NCBI GenBank assembly: GCA_019614645.1
Contig: JABWDB010000012.1
Span: 5,394,001 to 5,458,000, forward strand
Source of the DNA: Stratiolaelaps scimitus
Taxonomy: Eukaryota; Arthropoda; Arachnida; Mesostigmata; Laelapidae
Reading direction: 5' to 3'
Length of the DNA stretch: 64,000 nt
The position numbers and the translations under genes were made by a program. Positions 46,168 through 57,794 of this stretch are shown piece by piece; the stretch's first letter is position 1; every line of letters begins with the position of its first letter. The notes under the pieces are model-generated. The model saw only the letters and a list, made by a program, of their open reading frames with translations. It had not been told where the DNA came from and did not search any database.

Positions 46168-47359
46168 TACATGTTAAGGCAGCTAGAGCTGACGAAGGAA
46201 CCCAGTAATTAGATAGATTAGGCATTTGTATCAGGAAAAAAGGTAACATGTGGGGTGGTTTAGTATCTTCCGATTCGAGTGAAAGAGGCGAACATGCTGT
46301 CTTCGATTGAGCAGAGGGAATCATCTACCTATGACCAGGTAGAGTTGCCCTCGAAATGTCCTCCATACATGGAAAACACACTGTGACATCCCTATTATGA
46401 GTTGATTCGATCACCGGCCGTCGCGTCCCCCTAACCAATACGGTGTAACTACGCTCCCGGTATCTGCCTTCTCCGTCCGGTCTCGTCCTTGTGAACGTCA
46501 CATGTATCCATGGCGCAATCGAAAGAGACGAATCCAATCTGATCGCCAATCGATCGGGGTCGATCGTTGCTAAATACCTAATAACACCCGCCTCTGCCGA
46601 CCCCCGTATCAGGGAACAGCAAATGAACGATCTCCCCATCGATGTCAAAGTGTCTGTCAGCGATTGATTCGCATTTGACGCGATCGCGCCCGTCCAGTGT
46701 ATCGTTCCCGTTACGAATGCCATCATGTCCTTGCCGCCAGACCGGGCTAGACCATACGCACCCGCCGAACGTAGGTGACAATTCCTCCCTCCTCTCGTCC
46801 TCTAGCAGCAGCACAAATATAGGAAACAACGACATAGAGGAGGTGCGCGGTTACTGGTGCCCGCTCCACGATGGTGGAGAAAGCAAATATACACTTGGGC
46901 GGAATCACACAAATGCAGTGGCAATGACGGCGAAGACAACGCTCATCTGCCCTGATTGATTCGAGGGGGGGGTTTTCGCGGGCCGGGCTGGGTTTCTGAT
47001 CATGATTTGCTTGTAATGACTGCTGTATGGCTGGGCACACTGACAGGCGATGTTGAGAGACGCTCTGATGTGTTTCGCGCGATGACTCGTTCGTTGCTCG
47101 AGTTTTCGGGCTGGGTCGTGCCTCGGTTGTGGAAGAGAAAAATGGCCGACAACTTCTTGGTAACAGCAGCCGCAGGAGCCGCAGCAGATTGGCGTGTTTA
47201 TACTATTCATTAGGGATTTACCGGCAGGGGATGATTGAGGCAAGCCGTCTCAGCACCGGGCAGTTGAAACGGAAAAACTGGGTGCCAATGAGTCAGAAGG
47301 ACAAATATGATAGAATCGGCGACGAATCGCGATCGATCGACGACATGTTGTATCTGTAG

Positions 47360-47450
47360 ATTTATTAATATCTAATATTATTGTTATTATATTAATAAAT
47401 ATTATCTATTATATATTAATATATATATATATATATATTTATTAATATCA
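47360..47450. repeat. AT-rich tract with flanking direct repeats
   Basis: ATTTATTAATATC is found near 47361 and again near 47438, with almost pure A/T between, including an (AT)10 run. Confidence 0.7.
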
Positions 47451-47811
47451 GCTACGCATTGGCCCCATGAAAACCTATCTAATCAACTGAGGGTATCAAT
47501 TCGTGTTTTTTTCTTAGGACACCCGGTCACGTGGATCCTCTCACACTGCGTCCAAGTACCACGATGAGTAGCCCTCTCCCGCGAAGGGCATTCATTGTCA
47601 CCCGGAGACTTCTGTCATTTTCCAAGATTTTCTGCCTCATTTATGAACGATTAGCGGTGTTCTCTTAAACAGTGATAATCACGATACAGCTCTTGATCGT
47701 ATAACGAAGCCGTAAGTCACCATTAGATGTATATTACAGCAGTTAGTTTAATCTTAACATTCGTAGATGTTCCATTTTCGTGTGGTCGTCTGAAACATTT
47801 TCGAGAAAACT

Positions 47812-48054
47812 CTAGTAGCGGTCCCATTCGACGTAAATCCCTGCCACTGTTTGCCGTGTATTAAACATGATATACTCCAGCGGCATTTCTGTTGTAAATG
47901 TAGAGGCGTACGAACCCCACAGATCCGCATCATAGAATAAGTGTGCATTATGAATCATTGCATGCCGTGCATACATGTGACCAGGTTTTCCACCGTTGTA
48001 GCCATATCCTGGCCTTGCCTGCGACCCCTCCTCGGAGATCAACTCGTCCGCTAA
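47812..48054 (-). CDS. candidate terminal coding exon or gene fragment, product unknown
   Basis: This is an open stretch of 80 codons plus stop on the minus strand with good-looking residue composition (YGYNGGKPGHMYARHAMIHN, then AHLFYDADLWGSYASTF and EMPLEYIMFNTR, ending VEWDRY). It has no ATG at its beginning. The preceding GGTTAGTTAG could contain a splice acceptor, so it may be a last exon or a decayed fragment. I do not recognise the family. No cysteines or membrane segment are seen. Coding status is an inference from composition alone. Confidence 0.3.
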   Translation of the reverse strand, partial: LADELISEEGSQARPGYGYNGGKPGHMYARHAMIHNAHLFYDADLWGSYASTFTTEMPLEYIMFNTRQTVAGIYVEWDRY

Positions 48055-48518
48055 CTAACCTTGTTCTGAGAGTACAGGATCTACCGAAATACGTGGCAGG
48101 CGGCAAACCCCCCACCTTTCTGTGTTTACCCATACGTCTTGTGCGACATACGACACGTTCATTTTGCGACGGCGGTGGGCATCGTCGGCGTACGACGATT
48201 AATGCCGCGGCCTCGTCTGTCCTCTTGAGAGCCTGGCTGTGGGAACTCGGCCAGCAGTAGCCCCATTGGGTGCATTCGCGTTGTCTACGGCATCTGCCGA
48301 CGTCACCGGCAACGACGGTAGAAGCTCCGTCCTCGGGCGACAAGCATGAAGGTCACCCACCCCAGATGAGTCCGTCGCAATCCAGTTTCTGTGGTGATGC
48401 TCCGGCCTGTAGCTGCGCTGCCGGGTCAGTGATAGATGAACAACAGCGAGCGACGGATGAATAATAACGCCGCGAAAAATAATAATAATAGTACTTCTCC
48501 CACTACTAACGGAATATT

Positions 48519-48542
48519 ATATATATATATATATATATATAT
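48519..48542. repeat. (AT)12 microsatellite
   Basis: An uninterrupted AT alternation. Confidence 0.9.
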
Positions 48543-49953
48543 TTGTGCATACGAGGTGGCTGATGAGTGTCGCCATATTCCTCGGGGACTACACGGAACG
48601 TCGCGGTTGTGACGCTGCTCGAGGTGGTGTTACTTTTGATGAGTACCTACAAGAGGCGGTACAGCTTCGTATCAAGGACGAGGCGTGTGCTAGCGCACTC
48701 ATGTACTGACCCAACGTACGAATTGCAACCGACGGACTGCTAGCACCTGAGGGACCATGTTCCAGAGCAGTGTGTAGGCCTGATGGCGCCAATGAGATTC
48801 GGCAACTGGTGGATATTTCGTGATTTAGCACAAAAGTTGGGCATTATGTTATAGAATTTTATTACGTTTAAATGCGCAAATGTACAAACACAACAACAAC
48901 TACAACAGTTACTATTTGCAATATTCATGGAGTTTAAAAGCAAGATTCCATAAGATATCTACGTATGTAATACCTGATCGGCTAACCATATACGCGGGGG
49001 AAGCTGTTATATCAATAGATCAATGGAGCAATCGGTTCGGGGTTTTAGTCGATGCGAGTCCGACCTAGACGAGCACCTGAGATGTGAGGCCAGGTGTTCA
49101 TTTACGGAGTTTTCCCCCAGCATCATAAGAAAAAAAAAATTCGATAGATAGCAGTCTTTCTAGTCAGCCAAACATTAACTAAAAGTACATTTTCCCTTCG
49201 AGAAATTAACGAGTCGCATGATTTGAAGACGCTGTCTTGATATCAACTTGCATCTCATTTCTCCTGCGCTCATTTTGCATTGGTTTGCATCACAAACGAA
49301 CGCATGACGGTGATTACGGCGCTGCTTCAGGTAAAAGAAAGTTTTGATCGAGGTTGACCTCTGTATACCTTCATCCACCCTGGGGCTAATTAATCTTTGT
49401 ATGCTAATTGATGTTCGTGTCGCCAGTCTGCAAGGTCTGTCTGTCAGTTGGCGATCTCCTGCGGCCTGCACAGGACTCACTGTGGAGGCGCGAATATCTC
49501 AGGCCTGAGGGGTTCAGCCTATCGCAGTTTACTGCAACATAATTGTCTTCACTAGGCCACAACATTCACTGGACGACTATGGCTCTATGCCATGGCGCGA
49601 CTCACCCTTCGGATACTTCGCTAGTCACTTGTGCGGCTATGGCCTAGGAACTGTTTGGGATCGGGGACCGGCCGATCCTTAGCCAGGAACCGGCTGCCAG
49701 CCGTTGCTGATCGAGGTTCACCGCTTCCCAAGTGCGACGGTGAGTTTCGCTGTTCGTCGCGAGACGACCATCTCATTCCTTTGAACGGTTGGCCTGCCTC
49801 CCGGACGACCAATCTTCAGGACACCGTTTCCTTGTAGAGTTTGCAGATGCACATACGAGTTGGCGGTCCAGGCCGAGAGGGAACGAAGAGAGTGGTGGGC
49901 CTGGCGTGTGCTCGTGCTGCTTGGTCCTGATGTCCGCGTCTGTGCGGGTTTAG

Positions 49954-50223
49954 GAGCGCATATTTGCATGGGAATTGCACCTATCGATCGCATTGATACC
50001 TACATCTGTGAAGGTTCCGAAAGCGTGGGAGGTCGCCAAGGCTGACCGAAACGAGCTCGGCCGGGAGCAACTGTCGCTTCGTCTCGACCAGATCGACTTT
50101 GCCGAACTGGCGACTACTGATGAGCCCAGTGTCTTGTGCACACAAGAAGACATATCATATCAACTGTCGAATAAAGATTTCCTAGGCTCTGCATACAATT
50201 CCTACGTCGTGCTATCGAGGTAG
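49954..50223 (+). CDS. candidate terminal coding exon, product unknown
   Basis: After an acceptor-like GTCTGTGCGGGTTTAG (ending 49953) a 89-codon open frame runs to a TAG at 50221-50223. It starts ERIFAWELHLSIALIPTSVK and continues VPKAWEVAKADRNELGREQ, RLDQIDFAELATTDEPS. Third codon positions are GC-rich in the middle part, as in the confirmed genes here. A strong donor (GACG|GTGAGT at 49739/49740) lies upstream, but its best frame does not join cleanly. The protein is not recognised. Confidence 0.3.
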   Translation, partial: ERIFAWELHLSIALIPTSVKVPKAWEVAKADRNELGREQLSLRLDQIDFAELATTDEPSVLCTQEDISYQLSNKDFLGSAYNSYVVLSR

Positions 50224-51100
50224 AGAGGATAAAAGAGAGAAGGGAGAGAGAGAAAGAGAAAAACTGTGCTTGGACTCGGAGCCAATAAACCACTCCACAC
50301 ACGATACGCTGCCTAAGTGTGTGTGCAAATGTTTTATATGCACAGTTCTTGACCGGACGAGGTCAAGAGTAGGTTATGATACTGGACGGCGGGACCGGAC
50401 AGTACTTGACTGTCGCAAAGTTAACGAGAGTCGAGATTAGTTTAGACGTCAGAAAAAGAAAGAGACGGGGGGGTGATGGTCTGGTGATGTCTCGTACGAA
50501 AGTCAAGCCCCGTTTAAACGAGCTGTATAGCTTATTGTCGCCGCTGAAAATTCTCAATATCGACAGAGGGTCTGTATTTGGTTAAAGCTGAAGCCTGACA
50601 CAAGTAGGACGTACTTGCTCGTACTCAACTTAGGTCCCAGCTTACGCAAATACTCAGTAGGCTTGATTAATTTTCACCTAAATAGGTGTATTTTTAAGTC
50701 AATAAAATAAGTCTAAAATCGGCGTTGATGCTTTCAATAGAAATAATTAGGAGACCGCATCAGGAATTCGACACACATGTATGAATTAAATCCGATATGT
50801 ATGAGGTAGCCTTGAGTCTATGTCAGCAAAGCCACTTCGTTAGATGACTTCCATTCATGTGCCCGTTGACTTCATAACTCGAAGCGAGTGAATGCTTTAA
50901 TATGGCAGTAACTGCTCTACTATTTACGACACTTCGATTGATAAAAGTCATTTGCAGATTGTCTTGTGCCCAGGACGTATGAAGATTAAAAACCTATATG
51001 CAGACATGCGTTACTTCATTTTAATTTGTTCATATTGTTCAGTTATGCATTCACACACGTATCGAATAAACAATATACATTCCAGACACAAATGTTATGG

Positions 51101-51169
51101 ACTCTGCTGCTGTTGTTGTTGTTGCTGTTGTTGTTGTCGCTGCTGCTAGTGTTGCTGTTGTTGTTGTTG
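51101..51169. repeat. interrupted (CTG/TTG)n trinucleotide repeat
   Basis: Mixed CTG and TTG units over about 70 bases with two interruptions. Confidence 0.85.
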
Positions 51170-52336
51170 AGGTAGCGAGCTCGTTTCGCGTTGCTCTCGA
51201 GAATTCGTCGAAATCCTTCGATTTCTACCAACGGTGGCGGCCGTGTCCGAAGTCACCGTTCTTGCCGGTCGTAAGCCGTCGTGGTACTTGGTCCTTCAAC
51301 GTGGAAGCAAGGACTCGCTTTCACAAGGGAGATCTTAATACACAGCCACATATTGGGTGCAGCTACTCGACGTCGCTTCTGCTGTATCTAGCCAAGCCTT
51401 CTGTCATACCCACCATAGTACTGTCACTATGACTGTTCAACTCGCTGAGTCTTTGTGTTAATAAATAAGGCCACGAGCCGCTCGCCCGACTCTATCGGAC
51501 AGGCGATGATCACCGGTGATGGCCCGAACCTTCCGCACCGTCGACGAGAGATAATCCCTAGAGATTCAATTAATATTATTTAATGTCACCGGCTCAACAT
51601 TTACTTGTAGCGTCGACTCTGCCGAGTACAAGAGCCTGAGAGCGGGAGAGAGAGAGAGAGAGAGATATAACGATTTCATCTACGAGAGAAAGACCTTGTC
51701 GCGAGGCGATATGTAGGGGACTCCTTAAGCCGCCCTCCGATGGAGACCGACTCCCGGACCAGCTCGATCCGAGATCATTGATTATGTTGCGAGCTATTTG
51801 TCACCATGAGCAACAACGATATGGCGACTGTGAATGAGCGTCGGGGCGTTTATCGCACGCATTGTAGTGTACACCTTTTGTCGTTTGGCTGCCCAGTAGT
51901 CTAGAGACCTCGTTGCAACTTCATTAATGAATAGAGCGTCAAGAGAGAAAAAAAAACGCTGTCGGATTCATACAAGGGACTGCTCAGCTAAAACTCAATC
52001 GTCTTAGCTTCTGGTGAAGGATGGAATTGCCACCGCGACTGGTGCTGCTGGTGCATACGGCGGTGGCGGCGGTGATGGTGGACGAGCTACGAAGGGAGAG
52101 CCAAGGCGTACTCTTCTACTCGACCATATGGGGTGACGCTTTGGCGACGCTTGCCTGCGACTAAATGTCACAGACGGGCCGAGCTGTCGGCCATCGGAGG
52201 TTTTCTAAGCTCCACTCTCTCCTGCTCCTCCTCGGCGGCTTACACTATATCATGATTCTCAAACTTTCGTTCGCCCCCACCAACTTTTCAATGCTGTTTC
52301 TGAACTTCTGTTATACTACCACGATATCTTTACGTA

Positions 52337-52362
52337 TCTCTCTCTCTCTCTCTCTCTCTCTC
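52337..52362. repeat. (CT)13 microsatellite
   Basis: An uninterrupted CT alternation. Confidence 0.9.
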
Positions 52363-54393
52363 GTTCTCAATCTCCATCTGTCCGTTAATTCTAAGCGAAT
52401 GCTAACCTCGTCGGGTAACGAAAAGGTCCCAGATACATGACCATAGGAAGAACGTTCATCGCAAAAAGAGGCTACATACGAAACGCGACCCTTGTGATGA
52501 GTTAATGAGGAAAAAGGCTTCAACCAATTTCTATGGTATCGTTCCCAACGTTTAGTGGTATTATAGTTACGGTGATACCAATGGTACAGCTAGTAACAGC
52601 CACTGTTGCACACCGGTCGGGTGAACGTGAAAGGTAGGCCGAGATTCAGGCCGAAAATAGTTTCGTTTCTTTGTAGTAGAGTTAACAACGGCATGGTAAC
52701 AAAAAAAAGGAACAGCATAAGAGAAAAGGGCAAAGCAGTAGTCAAACGGCCTTCGCAGCTCTATACCGACAGTGGTACAACCTAATGCGAGGTCCCTTCT
52801 CTCGCTCGAGCGACTACCAGCTCACCAGCGTTGAGTACGGGGCATGAGGAACCTTCCGTAATGTGTATCTGCATGAAAAGCACGTCTACCAAAGTTGGTG
52901 GCAATTTTGTCTGCCATATTGTCTCAGGTTCAGAGCCATGCAGTCAATTTCATGCCACACCTGTACAGGGCACTGGGCACTAGGCATCCCATCGAAGCGA
53001 TTGAAACTCGTCTGATTCAGCGGCGGGGTGAGGTAAGATACGAGAACACTACTTAACCAAAGGCACTAGTAATGCAGACCGCGATGCATGCGACGAGCTC
53101 GGAGTGCGCTCAGAGTTCGATCGGAGTCAGATCAGTCGAACGATCGACATCGGGCGGAGTTGGAAATCGCACGCGTTTCTGCTCTGCTCTGATTCCGTCC
53201 AATGATCCCGACGCGTCGAGCCTCATGACGAGTCTGCGAGCTAACGAACCGGCACGAAGCGAAATCGAAGAGGTCCAAGAAGAATGAGGAGATCGAATCG
53301 GCTTGTTTGGAGGAAATGCGCGAGAAGGCACCAAGCGAGGTTTTGATGCAGAGTCGTATTTTGTGTGAGCGGGGCGGAGGTAGATATTGAAGTGGTTGGG
53401 GAGTTAGCGGAAGGCAGGATAAGGCCTCTGGCCTTCAAGAAGATGAGAGCTTCACTTGTTTTCTGATGCGCCAGTTCACCAGGCGTTGGCGACATCGACA
53501 GCAGCGTCCTGATGTCGGCGCACAACAAGCACAGGTCGACGAACGGCCCTGTGATATATGGGCGTTCATTAGCTGAACGGGATGTGGGCTTCGAGCCTTA
53601 CTGATACGACTGCTGCTACAGTGCCGCTGTGGGGGCTAGATCGGGTGATTGACATAGAAATGACCTAATAGAGGCGTCGATATAGTGGAGTCCCTCGTAC
53701 GGCGATGCCAGATAAAGAGAGCCAGATTTCACCTATATTATACCAAATTTTGAGCTGGGAGCCAACCCGATTATCGACCTTTGAAGGTTAGTCGAAGATT
53801 CGAACATGTATCATTTGACTTCTGCAAGCATTTAGACGAAATTCACCTTTCTGAACGTCCAAGATGCCCGCGGTTCTATTAGTAGTAGGATAGCTTTGGT
53901 CAAAAAATTACCAAATGGAAAAAAATATATATATATATATATTTGTTAAATATATTTTTATATGTAATAAGTGATACAGAATTGCAGCAAAGAGTTGTAC
54001 TCTCACTGATCATTCAACACTTTATTAACAACGTGTCACCACCGCCCAAAGTAGCAGTCATTTCTAATCACTTTTCCACGTACAATGATGATTGAAGTTC
54101 GTTGATTCTTCCTTTCAAATTCATTTCATTGTTCCTTTATTTTCTGCATATCTATACATCCAACAACAAACGGTGGTGTATGGTGTCAGACTGCAGTTAT
54201 ACCTAGATGCAATTTCCGTCGCTTGCACGTCCGACAGAGAAGATCACTCTCCAAACAGAGGAGTGCAGGTCGTACCTGCGCATACGTGTTTTGTCACACT
54301 GATGTCGAGCGGCCTCGGTGTATCCATTCGAGCCGGGAGATTCATGAGGCTAGATCACGAACGTTCGCACGAATAAATAAATAGCTCAATTGC

Positions 54394-54418
54394 TCACCCT
54401 GTATAGTTGACTACAGGG
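54394..54418. repeat. CACCCTGTAT hairpin repeat, copy 1
   Basis: CTCACCCTGTATAGTTGACT is followed by ACAGGG. CCCTGTA (54397-54403) pairs with TACAGGG (54412-54418). It shares its left arm and loop text with copy 2. Confidence 0.6.
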
Positions 54419-54549
54419 CCCGTGGCAGCCATCCGTATCTCCCTTCTCACTGATACCAGTGCGTGTATACGTGAGTAACGTGTAACGTACTACGGGAACG
54501 AAGCACCCACTTCGTTGGTGATATGACGGCAGTAGAAGAACAGTAGAAA

Positions 54550-54554
<5 letters not shown>

Positions 54555-54584
<30 letters not shown>
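54555..54584. repeat. (AT)15 microsatellite
   Basis: An uninterrupted AT alternation. Confidence 0.9.
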
Positions 54585-54586
<2 letters not shown>

Positions 54587-55001
54587 TGCCTCTGTGGCGC
54601 TCAAATGTGTCCTGGGCACGCTATCTGCCACATTGCGTGCATAGAACACGCGCATTTACAAGGGTGACGAAGTGTGGATGAGCTGATCTAGCGCGCCAAA
54701 TTCGAATTTCACAAGCAGCCCATGGACTAGTGCGTGTGTATGCATCCAGGGATAGCGGCGGCAGGCGACGAAGAGCTACAACGAATGAGATAAAAGGGAC
54801 GACGTATAATACGTCTATTTGCGTTGGCGTTTGTTATGGGTTCCTCGTTTTTGTCCGCGACCGCCAACGCTGCCATAGCACTAAGGTTGAAATGGTCGCA
54901 CGGAAAAATGGACAGAACACATGCATGCTTGTTTGCTCTATAGGCCAATAGACGTTATAAAAAAGTGCCTAGAGATGTCATTCGTGTTTGGAAATAGACT
55001 A

Positions 55002-55031
55002 CTCACCCTGTATGTTGTACTATACAGGGTG
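55002..55031. repeat. CACCCTGTAT hairpin repeat, copy 2
   Basis: A perfect 10-bp inverted repeat, CACCCTGTAT (55004-55013) and ATACAGGGTG (55022-55031), surrounds an 8-nt loop. It is preceded by CT as in copy 1. Such CACCCTGTAT ends resemble termini of DNA transposons or MITEs. Confidence 0.65.
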
Positions 55032-57770
55032 TTTAGAAATACCCATAGCTTTAGTAAGTTCAGCTTAATCCCAAAACAAGAGGGATTTACGTTTTTTCTC
55101 TATTCATCTTCTTCTTCGTTTGTAATATATTCACTGCTTTATAAGATGATTGTTCCCTAAACGCGAACTATCGATTTTAATCGTTATTCATTATATAAAT
55201 ATTATGTTGTCGCTTGTTTCATCAGGATGAGAAATACGAAATACAAGCTAACGTCTACGGGGTTTGTTGAGTAGGTACAAGGCAAATATTGTCTGTTCGT
55301 CCATCGAGAAATCCGCAGTTGTAAACTCAAGAAGCCGAGGAAGTGTCAAGTGGAGTTGTAAAATTAGTGTAAATGTCGAACCAGTCCGCATGAGCTGTTA
55401 TGGAAGTATGTGCTTAGTGTTGTTGATTTATAATCGACTACGAACACGGCGAGGCGGTATGGCCGTCTGTGCTGTTGGATCGCATCAGTTCGAGCTTACC
55501 TAACGCTGGTGCCCTAACAAGCTGTTATCGATGAGAGAACACAAGTCAAGCAGAAACACGGGAAATATCTATGGGACACATATATGAGAAAAAAAAAACA
55601 AATATGGCAAAGTATATCGTATGTACTATATGTCAATGCTATGCATATGGTACTTGAGCAGGTCCAAACTTCTTTGGGGGTTGTGCGCGTTGGATAGGCC
55701 AGGTTGTGTCTTAAATCAATAGGTGTCTCTCGATGTTATCGGGGTCCTGTAGACGCATTTATTTGGGCCTATGGAAGAGGCCAAACGGAGCCTATTTATT
55801 TGGGATACGTATATTCATGTATTATCGCTCACGAACGTGGTCTCTGTCGCCGGCCGTCGCAGGCAACAATGCAAAATAGAAATTGAAATAATTCTCCAAT
55901 GCGAATTGTCAGATCCACCATCCCACTCAAGGGACCCCTCTCCTAGTAACTTGTAAGTAGAGGACTCCGGAGAACTTCTGGAGCAGCTTATCGTGTTAAG
56001 GTCATTTTGCTCCTGTTCAATTAGTCGACGAGAATTACTCGCCACAATTGCTCGGAAGCTGAAAACATCCCAGGGTCGAGTTCACCAGAGAATCAAGAAG
56101 CGCCACGCGCGAGACCCCCGCTGGAAATCGACTCGGTAGACTGTGACACATAGACGAAGAGGTGCCCGCCTGTGTCTAATTGCTCCCAGATGGTAGGACA
56201 TGATCTCCGGTGAGCCTGAGAAATGGGAAAAAAGATAGATGCCGTAAAGTGGTGTTCGCTTCTGTTCGCTGGAGCACCGAACGACACGAGGGCCAGCCAA
56301 AGTTGGTGACAGAATGTCAGATGAGTGTCGGTTGCGACCTGGTTCGAGCAACTCGGTAGTCGCTCTCTACGACACAATGATTGCCTACCGAATGTGAAAG
56401 CATCAGGCTATGGTGCCTGCTCCAGAAGGACTTCGTTCGGGAGTAGTGGATTCAGGCCTGACGGAGCACCTAGCTTAGCACGCAAATTGTGAGTCTCGAA
56501 ACGTTTCCCGAGAGGTTCTCAAACAGGCCTACATATGAATGTCACAAGTTGCGTCACTTTTAACGAAGCCTGTAAACGAGGTAAGATATTGTTATTCGCT
56601 GGGTATTATCATCACATTTTCAAGCGAACCGTAGCCGATTTATCGTGCCCCTATAAATCTTGTAGTGATTTTGAATCAGATAAAACCGTCGCCAAATGCA
56701 TGATTTCTCTATGTTTTCGACATATCTGCTGACATCAAACATATATCGGTTTATGTCCAATTACATGGAGTACACTATCGCAGGCAGATAGATAGAAGAC
56801 CAAAGCACCGAACAGCGATGTAGCGAACAATACCGATGATTACGACGATGTTCCCAGCAGCATCTGACACTTGGATAAATTCACCCACAAGGTAAAACGA
56901 TCAAGAGACGTCCATCCGCGCAGTATTCTCGCGATGGCTGATGCAGTGGTCTGCCAACGACTGTTAGCTGATCGGAAAAAAGTATCAGGGCCATCCCGCC
57001 GGTAGCAACTCGGCTATCTACAGCTATAGATACGATTCCGCAGCACGAACGCGGAGGAGACAAGGGGAGGAGTGAGAGAAAATAGACGATGATGATATCG
57101 CGGACACGACTCGCAGTGTTACCTGGCGGCAGAAACGCTCAGATTTACGGTATTACCAGAGTGTGCAGTGCCGATCTGGCCAGATCGTAAATTGTCATAG
57201 GACGCTACATACACGAGGTGAGTGGCACCCAGCCGGCGAACGAATGCTCACCCGCCTACGAGCCGTGCACATGAGGCACACGAAGACGCAGAGACGCGAA
57301 CAGATTCTCCATGCGCATCGACAAGGGTATGGGGCTTTCGTCCCCGTGGAAGGTGAGACCCCGCTCAATGCAGCAGCGAGAAGAAACCGCCGGCTGCTGT
57401 TGGACGTCTGTGCGCGTAGTACGACATTGCTCTCAGTTGACGATGTTCGATATAATCTCTACTTAGCAGTTCGTACGGGCCCAGTGGAACAGCTTCCCCC
57501 CTCTCTCTCTCTCTCTCTCCCCTTTGGAGCGAGTGGATGGCAGACTCGGCCGGAGTTGGGGATTTCAGATGGCCCTTCCGAAGGAAAATGATCTGGAATC
57601 CTCTACGAAACATGGTACGCAGCCACATGCGGCTGTCCACTATTCAAGAAGCTGATACCAGGCAAAGCAGTATGTAACGAGACCGGTAAAGTAGGTCCGT
57701 CTGTGGTTTACGCAAGATGTGACCAGGACCAGCTCTGTTCCTCTCCGATCTCCTAGGAATGAGATAGAGA

Positions 57771-57794
57771 TAGAGAGAGAGAGAGAGAGAGAGA
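57771..57794. repeat. (GA)12 microsatellite
   Basis: GA alternation following two GATA-type units. Confidence 0.9.

Larger units (their letters stand above)
40400..47750. other. no recognised gene
   Basis: GC-rich parts at about 42.1-43.4 and 45.3-47.2 kb give ORFs of up to 157 codons without domains. Simple repeats include (GGC)n at 42399-42418 and (GA)n at 46135-46167. An AT-rich tract (47360-47450) carries ATTTATTAATATC at both ends. Confidence 0.4.
50230..54390. other. no recognised gene
   Basis: The region holds a Leu/Val-coding (GTT/GCT)n stretch at 51101-51169, (GA)n at 51647-51665, (CT)n at 52337-52362 and (AT)n at 53925-53942. A 71-codon ORF at 53072-53287 has GC-rich third positions but no motif. 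Confidence 0.4.

Noticed and set aside
49631..49837. LDL-receptor class A-like text (KCDGEFRCSSRDD, then IPLNGW)
   Set aside because: Missing cysteines and the following acidic motif; a strong splice donor lies inside the supposed domain.
57163..57591. 142-codon ORF with GC-rich third positions
   Set aside because: No motif, and its end is a (CT)n repeat read as Leu-Ser; likely chance in GC-rich DNA.
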